This document shows, piece after piece, positions 1 to 7,060 of a stretch of DNA of 8,329 nucleotides (position 1 is its first letter; each line of letters opens with the position of its first letter). This stretch comes from Bacteroidales bacterium (GTDB taxonomy: Bacteria > Bacteroidota > Bacteroidia > Bacteroidales > VadinHA17), in contig JABUEV010000085.1 of NCBI GenBank assembly GCA_013314865.1, positions 1 to 8,329 on the forward strand, read 5' to 3'. Both the position numbers and the translations under genes were made by a program. Below the pieces are notes generated by a model. It had not been told where the DNA came from, did no database searches, and saw only the letters and a program-made list of their open reading frames with translations.

Positions 1-2
1 GG

Positions 3-2996
3 AAGCATCTTCAGCCATTTATCCGGTGGAAGACAAAAAAGGGGTTCAAGGTACATGTTCTTTACAAAGGCAAGGATCTTGCCGGAACCACATATCAGGA
101 AATAAAAGAATCTATCAGCAGGATTTACCACAATTCGCTTGTTTCAGGACATGCACCTGAATATCTGCTGATAGTTGGTGACATTTACAGAATACCATAT
201 TACGGAACTGGTTATGTCACTGACATGTATTACGGAGAGTTTAACGGAAATGGAGATTATATTCCCGATATGTTTATCGGACGCATACCCGCCCGTGACA
301 CCAATCAGGTTAAAGCAGTTGTTCAGAAAATAATAGATTATGAGAGATTCGCTTATGCCGATACAAACAACTTCTATCTTTCGACCCTGGCAGTTACAGG
401 AAAGGATGAAACTTATGCCGATCACATGAACGGGCAGGTAAAGTACGCGATCACAAATTATCTGAATGCTTCAAACAGGATCACCAATAGTTATTACTTC
501 TATTATCCTGACGGCTACACAAAAAAGGACTCTGTACTCAAACTTATAAAAAAGGGGCTCAGTTTCATAAATTATTCAGGCCATGGTTCAGGAGCCGGAT
601 GGCTGCATCTGGATATCCTTGCGAAGGATATACAAGGATTCAGTAACTACAACAAATATCCCTTTGTGATAAGCAATGCCTGCCGGACAGCCCAGTATAA
701 TGACACTGCTTCATTCGGCAATAAAATGGTTGTGTCATCCGGAAAGGGAGCTATTGGTTTCATAGGTTGTTCAAACGACTCTTACTGGGATGAAGACTTT
801 TACTGGTCAGTAGGTACCGGGATTCCGGGTTCTAATCCAACATACGCAAAAACCGGGCTAGGCGCTTACGACCGGTTATTTCATACCCATAATGAACCCC
901 CTTCAGAATGGTATTATACTATGGGACAGGTAAACTTTGCAGGGAATCTGTCAGTAAGTGCCTCACCTTCAGGCAGAAAAAAGTATTACTGGGAAACATA
1001 CACTCTTTTGGGAGATCCTAGCGTCATACCGGTCATCGGAAGGCCATTGCCATTTAATGTAAAGCTTCCGGATACTATACCGAACGGGATACGTTCCCTT
1101 TCACTTTTGCTGGAACCTCATTCTTATGCAGCCATCTCAAGCAACGACACACTTTGGGACGCATCCTTTGCCAGCCCTTCAGGATCAGTGGTTCTTGATC
1201 TTCCCGGCTATTCCAACAGAACCTGTGAACTGGTAATAACCGGACAAAACAGAATTCCAGTAATAAAGAAAATATATATTGCCGACATCAGGAAAGAATT
1301 CATTAATCTTTCAGGAACCGAAATATACGACATTGCCGGCAACAATAACAGGATAGCGGACTATGGAGAAAATATATTCCTTAAACTCAAAATCGGCAAT
1401 CTCGGTCAGACTGAAGCTGTGAATCTTACTGCCACAGCAACATCAACTTCTGAATGGATTACTGTTACCAGGGGAAACGTCCTTATAGGTAATCTTCCTG
1501 CCAGGTCTGAGATTACAATTGACGATCAGATAGCGATTACTATAAGTAAGGATGTTCCTGATCTCGGCATTGCAACGGTCGATCTTGTTCTGAAGGACAA
1601 CAAAACGGAAAAGAAATACAGGATTGACATTAAACTTCATGCTCCAAAACTTGAAATATCAAATTGCATTATTGATGACTCTGTATTTGGTAATAGTGAC
1701 TTTATAGCTGATCCGGGAGAGACATTTACGCTTCTATTCCAGATAAAAAACAGTGGCACAAGCGATATATCCGGAGAATTTGAAGTCTCAACCAGGAATG
1801 AAAATCTTGCCGTCCTTGATCCTACCGTTAAGTCAGGCATTTTGCAGTTTGGTGAAACCACTACGATCCCTGTAACTGTAAAACTTTCTGAGTCAGCTTT
1901 TTCAGGCGATTATATTCTTATACTCTCGTCACTTGACTGTAATCCTTATTTTGTCAGCAGGAATTTTACATTCCGTGTCGGAAAAGTGCGCGAAAGTTTT
2001 GAATCATCAAATTTCAGGGTCTTTCCATGGATAAACAACAGCGATGTTCCATGGGTAATAAACGGGCAGAATGCATATGACGGAAATCTTTCTGCACGAT
2101 CCGGCGCTATATCTCATAACGGGATTACAATACTTTCGATGAGGGCAGTTTACCCTGCACCTGATACTTTGAAGTTCTACTACAGGACTTCTTCGGAGAC
2201 TAATTATGATTATTTTGCCTTCAGACTCAATGACAATGAAGTCTTTCGGGCCTCTGGCGAGACTTCCTGGGAAAAAAGAGCAGTTCCCGTTACAGCCGGA
2301 CTAAATAAAATGGAATGGATCTATAAAAAAGATAATTCGGTTTCTCAAGGAGCAGATGCTGCCTGGATCGACCTTGTGGATTTTACAGTCAGAAACCCGG
2401 TCAAATACATTCAGAGAGATCTTGAAGTCGCACGGATAGTTACACCTGTTCAGAAGGAAGTATATGGCCTCGAACCTGTTACAGCCAAAGTATTAAATAT
2501 CGGAGCCGACACCTTATCCGGGTTTAACCTTGCTTACAGGATTAATGAATATCCTCCTGTCAGACAATATTTTAACGTAAAAATTCCTCCATTCGGCGAC
2601 TCTGTTACTGTAACTTTCGAAAAAAGAGCCAATCTGAACATGAGCGGGAAGTACGATATAATTGTGTACGGATACGAAAACCGTGATGATTATCTCAATA
2701 ACGACACCCTGATGACCAGTGTGGAAAACCTGGTAATTGATGAATCGATGCTTGCCTTCCCCAATCCATTCTCTGAAAGCCTTAATATAGTAATTAATTC
2801 GGAGAACGACAGGAAAGCAAGTATAAGCCTTACAGACATGTCAGGCAAAAAGGTAATTGACACTAATGAAATGCTTAGTGCCGGATCAAATAATCTGGTA
2901 ATTAACACTGTTCACCTTAAACCCGGCGTGTACATTCTTAACGTTTCAAGTGGCTCAATTAACAGGGTAATACAGGTAGTTAAAATAAGAGAATGA
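3..2996 (+). CDS. C25 (gingipain-family) cysteine peptidase with T9SS sorting domain, 5' partial
   Basis: Secreted caspase-fold protease of the gingipain family. The reading frame is open from the left edge; the ATG at 225 is internal, because the 74 codons before it encode typical C25 sequence (a W..KKGF.V strand and YLLIVGD). In visible numbering (997 residues), the catalytic domain spans about 1-345. It has the GRIPARD segment, the catalytic His194 in NYSGHGSG and the catalytic Cys227 in SNACRTA. An Ig-like domain follows (about 350-425), then two related Ig-like modules (about 435-545 and 549-660), a jelly-roll/MAM-like adhesin domain (about 662-797, starting ESFE and ending in WIDLVDF), a CARDB-like domain (about 804-912), and a C-terminal T9SS type A sorting domain from about 918 (FPNPF, then LKPGVYILNV). 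It should be exported by Sec and then the type IX system, and either released or anchored on the surface. The signal peptide and propeptide lie outside the window. Protease specificity cannot be read from the sequence. The family call is firm; the accessory domain names are approximate. Confidence 0.93.
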   Translation, partial: KHLQPFIRWKTKKGFKVHVLYKGKDLAGTTYQEIKESISRIYHNSLVSGHAPEYLLIVGDIYRIPYYGTGYVTDMYYGEFNGNGDYIPDMFIGRIPARDTNQVKAVVQKIIDYERFAYADTNNFYLSTLAVTGKDETYADHMNGQVKYAITNYLNASNRITNSYYFYYPDGYTKKDSVLKLIKKGLSFINYSGHGSGAGWLHLDILAKDIQGFSNYNKYPFVISNACRTAQYNDTASFGNKMVVSSGKGAIGFIGCSNDSYWDEDFYWSVGTGIPGSNPTYAKTGLGAYDRLFHTHNEPPSEWYYTMGQVNFAGNLSVSASPSGRKKYYWETYTLLGDPSVIPVIGRPLPFNVKLPDTIPNGIRSLSLLLEPHSYAAISSNDTLWDASFASPSGSVVLDLPGYSNRTCELVITGQNRIPVIKKIYIADIRKEFINLSGTEIYDIAGNNNRIADYGENIFLKLKIGNLGQTEAVNLTATATSTSEWITVTRGNVLIGNLPARSEITIDDQIAITISKDVPDLGIATVDLVLKDNKTEKKYRIDIKLHAPKLEISNCIIDDSVFGNSDFIADPGETFTLLFQIKNSGTSDISGEFEVSTRNENLAVLDPTVKSGILQFGETTTIPVTVKLSESAFSGDYILILSSLDCNPYFVSRNFTFRVGKVRESFESSNFRVFPWINNSDVPWVINGQNAYDGNLSARSGAISHNGITILSMRAVYPAPDTLKFYYRTSSETNYDYFAFRLNDNEVFRASGETSWEKRAVPVTAGLNKMEWIYKKDNSVSQGADAAWIDLVDFTVRNPVKYIQRDLEVARIVTPVQKEVYGLEPVTAKVLNIGADTLSGFNLAYRINEYPPVRQYFNVKIPPFGDSVTVTFEKRANLNMSGKYDIIVYGYENRDDYLNNDTLMTSVENLVIDESMLAFPNPFSESLNIVINSENDRKASISLTDMSGKKVIDTNEMLSAGSNNLVINTVHLKPGVYILNVSSGSINRVIQVVKIRE
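2754..2993 (+). other. T9SS type A C-terminal sorting domain of the C25 peptidase
   Basis: The last 80 or so codons have the usual features of a type IX secretion targeting domain: an AFPNPF opening, a short beta-strand with SLNIVI, a DMSGKKV turn, the LKPGVYILNV strand, and a final strand rich in V and K ending KIRE. In this family the domain directs the protein through the T9SS and is normally removed by a sortase-like step. Its presence implies that the genome encodes a type IX secretion system, none of which is visible here. Confidence 0.9.
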
Positions 2997-3028
2997 TTTT
3001 TCACGATTTCAGCTAATATAGAAATGAT

Positions 3029-3607
3029 ATGAATTCAATTATTCCAACACGGGGACAGGCAATAGATCTTTTCAGGAAGTACAATAAGTCGGAAAGTCTT
3101 TACAGGCATGCTCTGGCGGTGGAGGGTGTAATGAGGTACATGGCGAGAAAAAACGGTGAGGATGAGGAAAAATGGGGCATAATAGGTCTCATACATGATC
3201 TTGATTATGAAATGTATCCTGATCAGCACTGCACAATGACTGAAAAGATACTAAGAGAAAATAACTGGCCTGAAGAGTATGTCAGGGCTGTATTAAGTCA
3301 TGGATGGGGTCTTGTGACAGATGTCAGACCGGAGACACTTCTGGAAAAAACAATTTTTGCCGTTGACGAGCTGACAGGGCTTGTGGCTACCAGCGCACTT
3401 GTACGGCCTACTAAGAGTGTTCTCGACATGGAAGCAAGGTCTGTGAGGAAGAAGTGGAACGATAAGCGTTTCGCAGCCGGAGTCGACAGGTCTGTAATTG
3501 AAAAGGGTGCTGATATGCTTGGAGTCCCTCTTGATGAATTGATTACAGACTGCATTATGGGGATGAGGGAAGTTGCAGAAGAGATAGGACTTAAAGGTAC
3601 TCTATAG
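3029..3607 (+). CDS. HD-domain (HDIG-type) metal-dependent phosphohydrolase
   Basis: A 192-residue protein consisting of one HD domain plus a short helical tail. The metal ligands are in the usual order: His27 (in LYRHALAVEG), His56-Asp57 (in LIHDLDYE), His91 (in VLSHGWG) and Asp113 (in AVDELTG). His67 may also contribute, as in binuclear HD enzymes. No signal peptide or membrane segment is visible, so it should be cytosolic. HD enzymes cleave phosphate esters, often of nucleotides; the substrate here cannot be told. The ATG at 3029 is the first ATG after an in-frame stop at 3014-3016. The gap of 32 bases to the upstream peptidase gene, with no terminator in it, suggests co-transcription, but no functional link is evident. 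No Shine-Dalgarno is visible, as is usual for Bacteroidota. The domain call is firm; the specific role is unknown. Confidence 0.9.
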   Translation: MNSIIPTRGQAIDLFRKYNKSESLYRHALAVEGVMRYMARKNGEDEEKWGIIGLIHDLDYEMYPDQHCTMTEKILRENNWPEEYVRAVLSHGWGLVTDVRPETLLEKTIFAVDELTGLVATSALVRPTKSVLDMEARSVRKKWNDKRFAAGVDRSVIEKGADMLGVPLDELITDCIMGMREVAEEIGLKGTL

Positions 3608-3645
3608 AAAAAAATAAAAAAGGGGCGTAGGATTATTACGCCCCT
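3608..3645 (-). terminator. Intrinsic terminator of the - strand cluster
   Basis: A perfect 9-bp inverted repeat (3621-3629 with 3637-3645, arm AGGGGCGTA) surrounds a 7-base loop. Read on the - strand, the stem is followed at once by a T-rich tract (T5-A-T7, complement of 3608-3620), the classical Rho-independent form. It lies 25 bases past the stop of the DUF1080 lipoprotein gene. On the + strand the stem is followed by GGAAAAA, so it should be weak as a terminator for the HD gene. The T tract directly abuts the HD gene's stop codon. Confidence 0.9.
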
Positions 3646-3670
3646 GGAAAAATCGGTATTAATAATAGTC

Positions 3671-4414
3671 TTATAGTTCGCGAATCTTTATATTCCTGAA
3701 CCATACATCGTTGCCGTGGTCCTGAAGTCCTATGTATCCTTCTCTGGCAGGATTGACGAACCATTCCCAGTCCTTGAATTTTGAATTTTCCACCATTTTT
3801 TTCCAGTCATCAGTCCACAGGTGGAATTCCAGCACATTTGCTCCATTTGATTTGAACACCACGGTTCCCTGATAGCACAGTATTCCCACCTGGTTCCATT
3901 CTCCGGCCGGTTTTGTATTCTGCGGATTAGCGGGTATCAGGTCGTACAGGGATCCTGCCTTGCGGTTACCATCCACTCCAAGCAATGCGTCAGGGTGTTT
4001 GTCATTATCAAGTATCTGCATTTCAGGAGCAGATTTATAGATAGGTTCTCCCGGAATTTCCTGTGCAAGGAAGAAGATTCCGCTGTTTCCTCCTTCAGAA
4101 ATTTTCCATTCAAGAGACAGTTCAAAATTGCTGAATTTCTTGTCATAGATTATGTCGCCGCCGAGGCCGCCGGCTTCACCTGCGCCTGAACCAATGCAAT
4201 GGAGTGTTCCGTCAACAATTTCCCAACCCTGTTCAGGGAATGAAGGTTTGTTATATCCCCTCCATCCAGCCGTTGAGGTGCCGTCAAACAGATAAACCCA
4301 TCCCGGTTCCTCTTTTGCGGCCGTTTCTTTTTGCTCAGCTTTCTTTCCTTTTGAACCGCAGGAAGAAAGTCCGATAACCAGTAAAAATGAAATAAGTAAG
4401 TTTAAAAATCTCAT
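3671..4414 (-). CDS. DUF1080 / 3-keto-disaccharide hydrolase-family lipoprotein
   Basis: A 247-residue exported lipoprotein. The hydrophobic N-terminus ends in a lipobox (LSSC) with the lipidated Cys at residue 19. The mature end (GSKGKKAEQ) is basic and lacks the acidic surface-export signal known from some Bacteroidota, so periplasmic-side anchoring is the better guess. The rest is a single DUF1080 domain, a concanavalin-like beta-sandwich. Landmarks are LFDGTSTAGW (about 42-51), EWKISEGGNSGIF (about 102-114), APEMQILDND (about 129-138), GSLYDL (about 154-159) and GLQDHGNDVWFRNIKIREL at the C-terminus. Family members cleave, eliminate or hydrate 3-keto-glycosides, which fits the oxidoreductase directly upstream. 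The ATG at 4414 is preferred; an in-frame TTG two codons upstream (4420) would add only two residues. No Shine-Dalgarno is visible. It lies 73 bases after the oxidoreductase gene, separated by a hairpin. Domain call is firm; which reaction step is inferred. Confidence 0.92.
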   Translation of the reverse strand: MRFLNLLISFLLVIGLSSCGSKGKKAEQKETAAKEEPGWVYLFDGTSTAGWRGYNKPSFPEQGWEIVDGTLHCIGSGAGEAGGLGGDIIYDKKFSNFELSLEWKISEGGNSGIFFLAQEIPGEPIYKSAPEMQILDNDKHPDALLGVDGNRKAGSLYDLIPANPQNTKPAGEWNQVGILCYQGTVVFKSNGANVLEFHLWTDDWKKMVENSKFKDWEWFVNPAREGYIGLQDHGNDVWFRNIKIREL

Positions 4415-4443
4415 ATTCAATCTTATTAAGAGGTTAATAATGA

Positions 4444-4473
4444 AATAGAGACGGAATAAATTCCGTCTCTATT
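4444..4473 (-). terminator. Perfect 13-bp hairpin between oxidoreductase and DUF1080 lipoprotein genes
   Basis: Bases 4444-4456 (AATAGAGACGGAA) pair perfectly with 4461-4473 around a 4-base loop. The hairpin begins 14 bases after the stop of the oxidoreductase gene on the - strand. The downstream - strand sequence (TCATTATTAACC) is A/T-rich but has no real T tract. It may therefore be a partial terminator or a transcript-stabilising 3' end rather than a full stop. No promoter is recognisable between it and the downstream lipoprotein gene, so some read-through would be needed. Confidence 0.55.
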
Positions 4474-4487
4474 GTATTAATTCAGAA

Positions 4488-5981
4488 TTATGCCGGCATA
4501 TCCGGTAATGACCAGGGGCTGCGGTAAGTATGTTTGATCATTTCAGCAGCAAACTGTCTGGCATTCATCGGATCTGTCCATTTTCTGTTGAAGGTCGGAT
4601 GTCCGTCCTGTATAGTAAATGCATCTTCAACACAGATTCTGACAGTTTCAGAGTCATTGATATTTGTGAACTCCATCTTTTCGCCATTCCACTGGAGCTC
4701 CTTATTGAGGCCCTGAAGTCTGACTGCAAGCACACCCATTACAACCATTTCGTTAAATGGCCCTGCTTCTGCGAAGTCAGATTTTGTAGGAACTCTGCTT
4801 TCGGGGCTTTCTTTGCATGCACGCACCCAGTCCATTTCGTGCGACATCTTTTCAGGCAGTCTGCGTTCTGTCTTAGGAACTACAGGAACGCGGCCTGAAA
4901 GGAGCCATGGATCCCTGCCATAGCATCCGCAGATGAGTTTATCCTTGGTGCCATGGAATATCACACCGCCGCCGCCATTATTCATATCTTTTCCTGCCGG
5001 CCATCCTTCAGGTTTCGGAGGCTGTAAACCACCGTCATACCATATAACTTCGACCTCAGGTAATTTCATTTTAGCATTTTTCGGAGTAACCCTTGCAGGA
5101 TATACAAGTTTTACCATTTGGGCATTTGGTGCACAGTCTGTCAGCAGCAGTGTCGAACTGCCCTGGGCTTTGATCGGATACTGAAGCTTCAGGCCTTTGA
5201 ATACAGGATGAAGAATGTGGCATGCCATATCTCCGAGAGCACCTGTTCCGAAATCCCACCAGCCGCGCCAGTTCCATGGAGTGTAGATACTGTGGTATGG
5301 CCGCATTGGTGCCGGACCGATGAAAAGATCCCAGTTAAGTGTTTCAGGAGGCCATTCTCCCTTGGCAGGACGGTTCAGTCCCTGCGGCCAGATAGGACGG
5401 TCAGTGAAAGCTTCAACTTTCCTGACATCGCCAATTTCTCCATTCTGCAGCCATTCAACAGTAAGGTTGACACCCTCGCCGGAAGAACCCTGGTTACCCA
5501 TCTGTGTGGCAACCTTGTATTTTGCCGCCAGTCTGGTTAAAAGGCGTGACTCATACACCGTATGTGTTAGAGGCTTCTGAACATAAACATGTTTTCCAAG
5601 CGTAATGGCATGAGCAGCGATGATGGCATGAGTGTGGTCAGCAGTAGCTACAATGACTGCATCAATTGACTTACCCATTTCATCATACATCTTGCGCCAG
5701 TCCCAGTAACGTTTTGCATTGGGATAAGCTTCAAATACTTTCTGTGAATATCCCCAGTCAACGTCACAAAGAGCAACAATGTTTTCAGTGGGAGCCACAG
5801 CTCTGAGGTTTGAATTACCCATACCGCCTATACCCACACAGGCGATATTCAGTTTGTCACTCGGAGCAATGTGACCAAGTCCGCTGATAACAGAACTCGG
5901 AACTATTGTCAGTCCTGCTGCAACAGCACCGGTCCTTCCGATGAATGTACGGCGTGTAATGTTCCTTGAATCTTCTTTCAT
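4488..5981 (-). CDS. Tat-exported Gfo/Idh/MocA-family oxidoreductase
   Basis: A 497-residue NAD(P)-dependent sugar oxidoreductase of the Gfo/Idh/MocA family. The N-terminus carries a twin-arginine signal (ITRRTFIGRTG, residues 8-18, followed by a hydrophobic stretch with AVAAGLTIV), which implies export of the folded enzyme with its cofactor. The Rossmann domain follows: the glycine motif GIGGMG at 50-55, an acidic residue after strand 2 (CDVD, 71-74), VATADHTH (111-118) and the catalytic-lysine motif VQKPLTH (134-140, Lys136; the more usual form is EKP). The C-terminal alpha/beta domain has WWDFGTGALGDMACH (241-255), a Gly-rich NNGGGGVIF turn (334-342) and MDWVRACK (383-390). Length and layout match the long, signal-bearing members common in Bacteroidota and Planctomycetes. 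Likely role: oxidation or reduction of a sugar hydroxyl, plausibly C3 of a glycoside given the flanking DUF1080 genes. The ATG at 5981 gives a complete Tat signal. The upstream gap of 96 bases contains no hairpin, so co-transcription with the gene before it is likely. Confidence 0.93.
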   Translation of the reverse strand: MKEDSRNITRRTFIGRTGAVAAGLTIVPSSVISGLGHIAPSDKLNIACVGIGGMGNSNLRAVAPTENIVALCDVDWGYSQKVFEAYPNAKRYWDWRKMYDEMGKSIDAVIVATADHTHAIIAAHAITLGKHVYVQKPLTHTVYESRLLTRLAAKYKVATQMGNQGSSGEGVNLTVEWLQNGEIGDVRKVEAFTDRPIWPQGLNRPAKGEWPPETLNWDLFIGPAPMRPYHSIYTPWNWRGWWDFGTGALGDMACHILHPVFKGLKLQYPIKAQGSSTLLLTDCAPNAQMVKLVYPARVTPKNAKMKLPEVEVIWYDGGLQPPKPEGWPAGKDMNNGGGGVIFHGTKDKLICGCYGRDPWLLSGRVPVVPKTERRLPEKMSHEMDWVRACKESPESRVPTKSDFAEAGPFNEMVVMGVLAVRLQGLNKELQWNGEKMEFTNINDSETVRICVEDAFTIQDGHPTFNRKWTDPMNARQFAAEMIKHTYRSPWSLPDMPA

Positions 5982-6077
5982 TGTCAGGTATTTTAAGTAT
6001 TAGGTTTATGAATTTGATATGTAAAAATAGTTAATTCCTTGTTATAATGAAAAAAATCTGATTTATTAATCTGATGT

Positions 6078-6869
6078 TTAAAGCTCCCTGATCCATATAT
6101 TTCTGTAAGCTACCGGATTTCCGTGATCCTGAAGCTGTATCGGACCAGGGCCATGTTTCCTGACAGAGTATTCGGGTATGCCAATATAAAGTGTAGGACC
6201 TCTGAGACTTACGTTATTCTGAATAAGAACACCGTTATGCAATACAGTGACCCTTGGAGGTGTAAAGTATTTAGTAGAGTCATTGCCAAAACGAGGGGCA
6301 GTATAAATTATATCATAACTCTGCCATTCACCCGGCTTCCGGCTGGCGTTAACGAGAGGTGCATATTGTTTGTATATACTGCCTGCCTGTCCCTGTACAT
6401 AGGTCGGATTATTATAACTATCAAGAACCTGCACTTCATAAAGGCCCTGCAGATAAACTCCGCTGTTGCCTCTCCCCTGTCCTTCTCCCGATACTTCAGC
6501 CGGGGTTTTCCATTCAACATGAAGCTGAAAATCAGTGAATTTCCTTTTTGTCTGGATAGGTCCCGAACCCTTGACACAAACAAGTTCACCATCCTTAACG
6601 ATCCATTTGGTGGGATTTCCCTTCAAATCCTCCCATTCCTTGTTGACATCAGTTCCATCAAACAGGATAATTGCGTCTGAAGGAGGCATTCCAACCACAT
6701 CGGCAGGCTGGATCACTTTTACCTCGGGAGTGAAAAATTCAGTCATTTGCGGAGTCATCCTCGCAGGATATTGTTGCGGTTCAGATTGTTGCGCCGGTCT
6801 CTGCCTTTCCTGAGCCAAAATGGCAAAAAAAGGCAAAAACATAAAAACAATAATCAAGAGTCTTTTCAT
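6078..6869 (-). CDS. Secreted DUF1080 / 3-keto-disaccharide hydrolase-family protein
   Basis: A 263-residue protein with a Sec signal peptide (MKRLLIIVFMFLPFFAILA, likely cut after Ala19) and no lipobox, so probably soluble in the periplasm. A Gln/Pro-rich linker (about 20-50) and a short segment with MPPSDAIILFDG (61-72) lead into one DUF1080 domain. Landmarks are VEWKT (118-122), GRGNSGVYLQG (132-142), YEVQVLDSY (144-152), GSIYKQYAPL (163-172), KPGEWQSYDI (178-187) and QLQDHGNPVAYRNIWIREL at the C-terminus. It is a clear but distant paralogue of the lipoprotein two genes downstream: both keep NSG, E.Q.LD, GS.Y, GEW, LQDHG and the final IREL, while loops and lengths differ. That suggests two different steps, such as elimination and hydration of a 3-keto-glycoside. 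The ATG at 6869 gives an intact signal peptide. The A/T-rich leader at 6870-6959 has no promoter I can name with confidence. Domain call firm, reaction inferred. Confidence 0.92.
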   Translation of the reverse strand: MKRLLIIVFMFLPFFAILAQERQRPAQQSEPQQYPARMTPQMTEFFTPEVKVIQPADVVGMPPSDAIILFDGTDVNKEWEDLKGNPTKWIVKDGELVCVKGSGPIQTKRKFTDFQLHVEWKTPAEVSGEGQGRGNSGVYLQGLYEVQVLDSYNNPTYVQGQAGSIYKQYAPLVNASRKPGEWQSYDIIYTAPRFGNDSTKYFTPPRVTVLHNGVLIQNNVSLRGPTLYIGIPEYSVRKHGPGPIQLQDHGNPVAYRNIWIREL

Positions 6870-6959
6870 GTGATTAAAATTTAAGTTATAACAAAAGAAT
6901 AAATTTGATTAATTAACCACCATTTAGTTGGTTTGTAAAAATAAAATAAAGAGAGTTTA

Positions 6960-6994
6960 TTGAGTGAAAGAAGTGTAATTCTTCATTCACTCAA
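6960..6994 (-). terminator. Hairpin after the SusD-like gene
   Basis: Bases 6960-6968 pair with 6986-6994 (arm TTGAGTGAA). After one A-A mismatch the stem continues for 4 bp (6970-6973 with 6981-6984), closing a 7-base loop. It lies about 66 bases past the SusD stop on the - strand. The sequence after it on that strand becomes T-rich (TTTATTTTATTTTT, complement of about 6937-6950) but only after some ten bases. A terminator or attenuating 3' end for the susC/susD transcript is plausible; incomplete termination would let the downstream genes be expressed at a lower level. Confidence 0.55.
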
Positions 6995-7060
6995 AACACT
7001 CTTTCAAATTTATTTTCATTTTAGTTATAGTAGAACCAGGATATTCAGTTTTAACTTTTT

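Noticed and set aside
225..227. ATG at 225 as the start of the peptidase
   Set aside because: The frame is open to the left edge and the 74 preceding codons encode conserved C25 sequence, so the gene is truncated by the window and this Met is internal.
4418..4420. TTG as start codon of the DUF1080 lipoprotein, two codons upstream of the ATG
   Set aside because: The ATG at 4414 already gives a complete lipoprotein signal peptide, and neither start has a Shine-Dalgarno that would favour the TTG.
5118..5540. Antisense open frame of 140 codons on the + strand over the oxidoreductase gene, with others at 4530-4898 and 5320-5580
   Set aside because: All overlap a well-supported conserved gene, resemble no known family, and have no start-site evidence.
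6055..6075. Direct repeat AATCTGAT (6055-6062 and 6068-6075) in the gap between the secreted DUF1080 and oxidoreductase genes
   Set aside because: Only two 8-base copies in A/T-rich sequence, forming no hairpin and matching no operator I know; chance is likely.
6123..6680. Antisense open frame of 185 codons on the + strand over the secreted DUF1080 gene
   Set aside because: It lies fully within a gene with clear family motifs, its product has no recognisable domain, and its composition looks like a frame shadow.
6870..6959. Possible Bacteroidota promoter (TAnnTTTG-like element near TATTCTTTTG on the - strand) before the secreted DUF1080 gene
   Set aside because: The spacing in the -7 element is off by bases and no matching -33 element is found at the right distance, so I could not support it.
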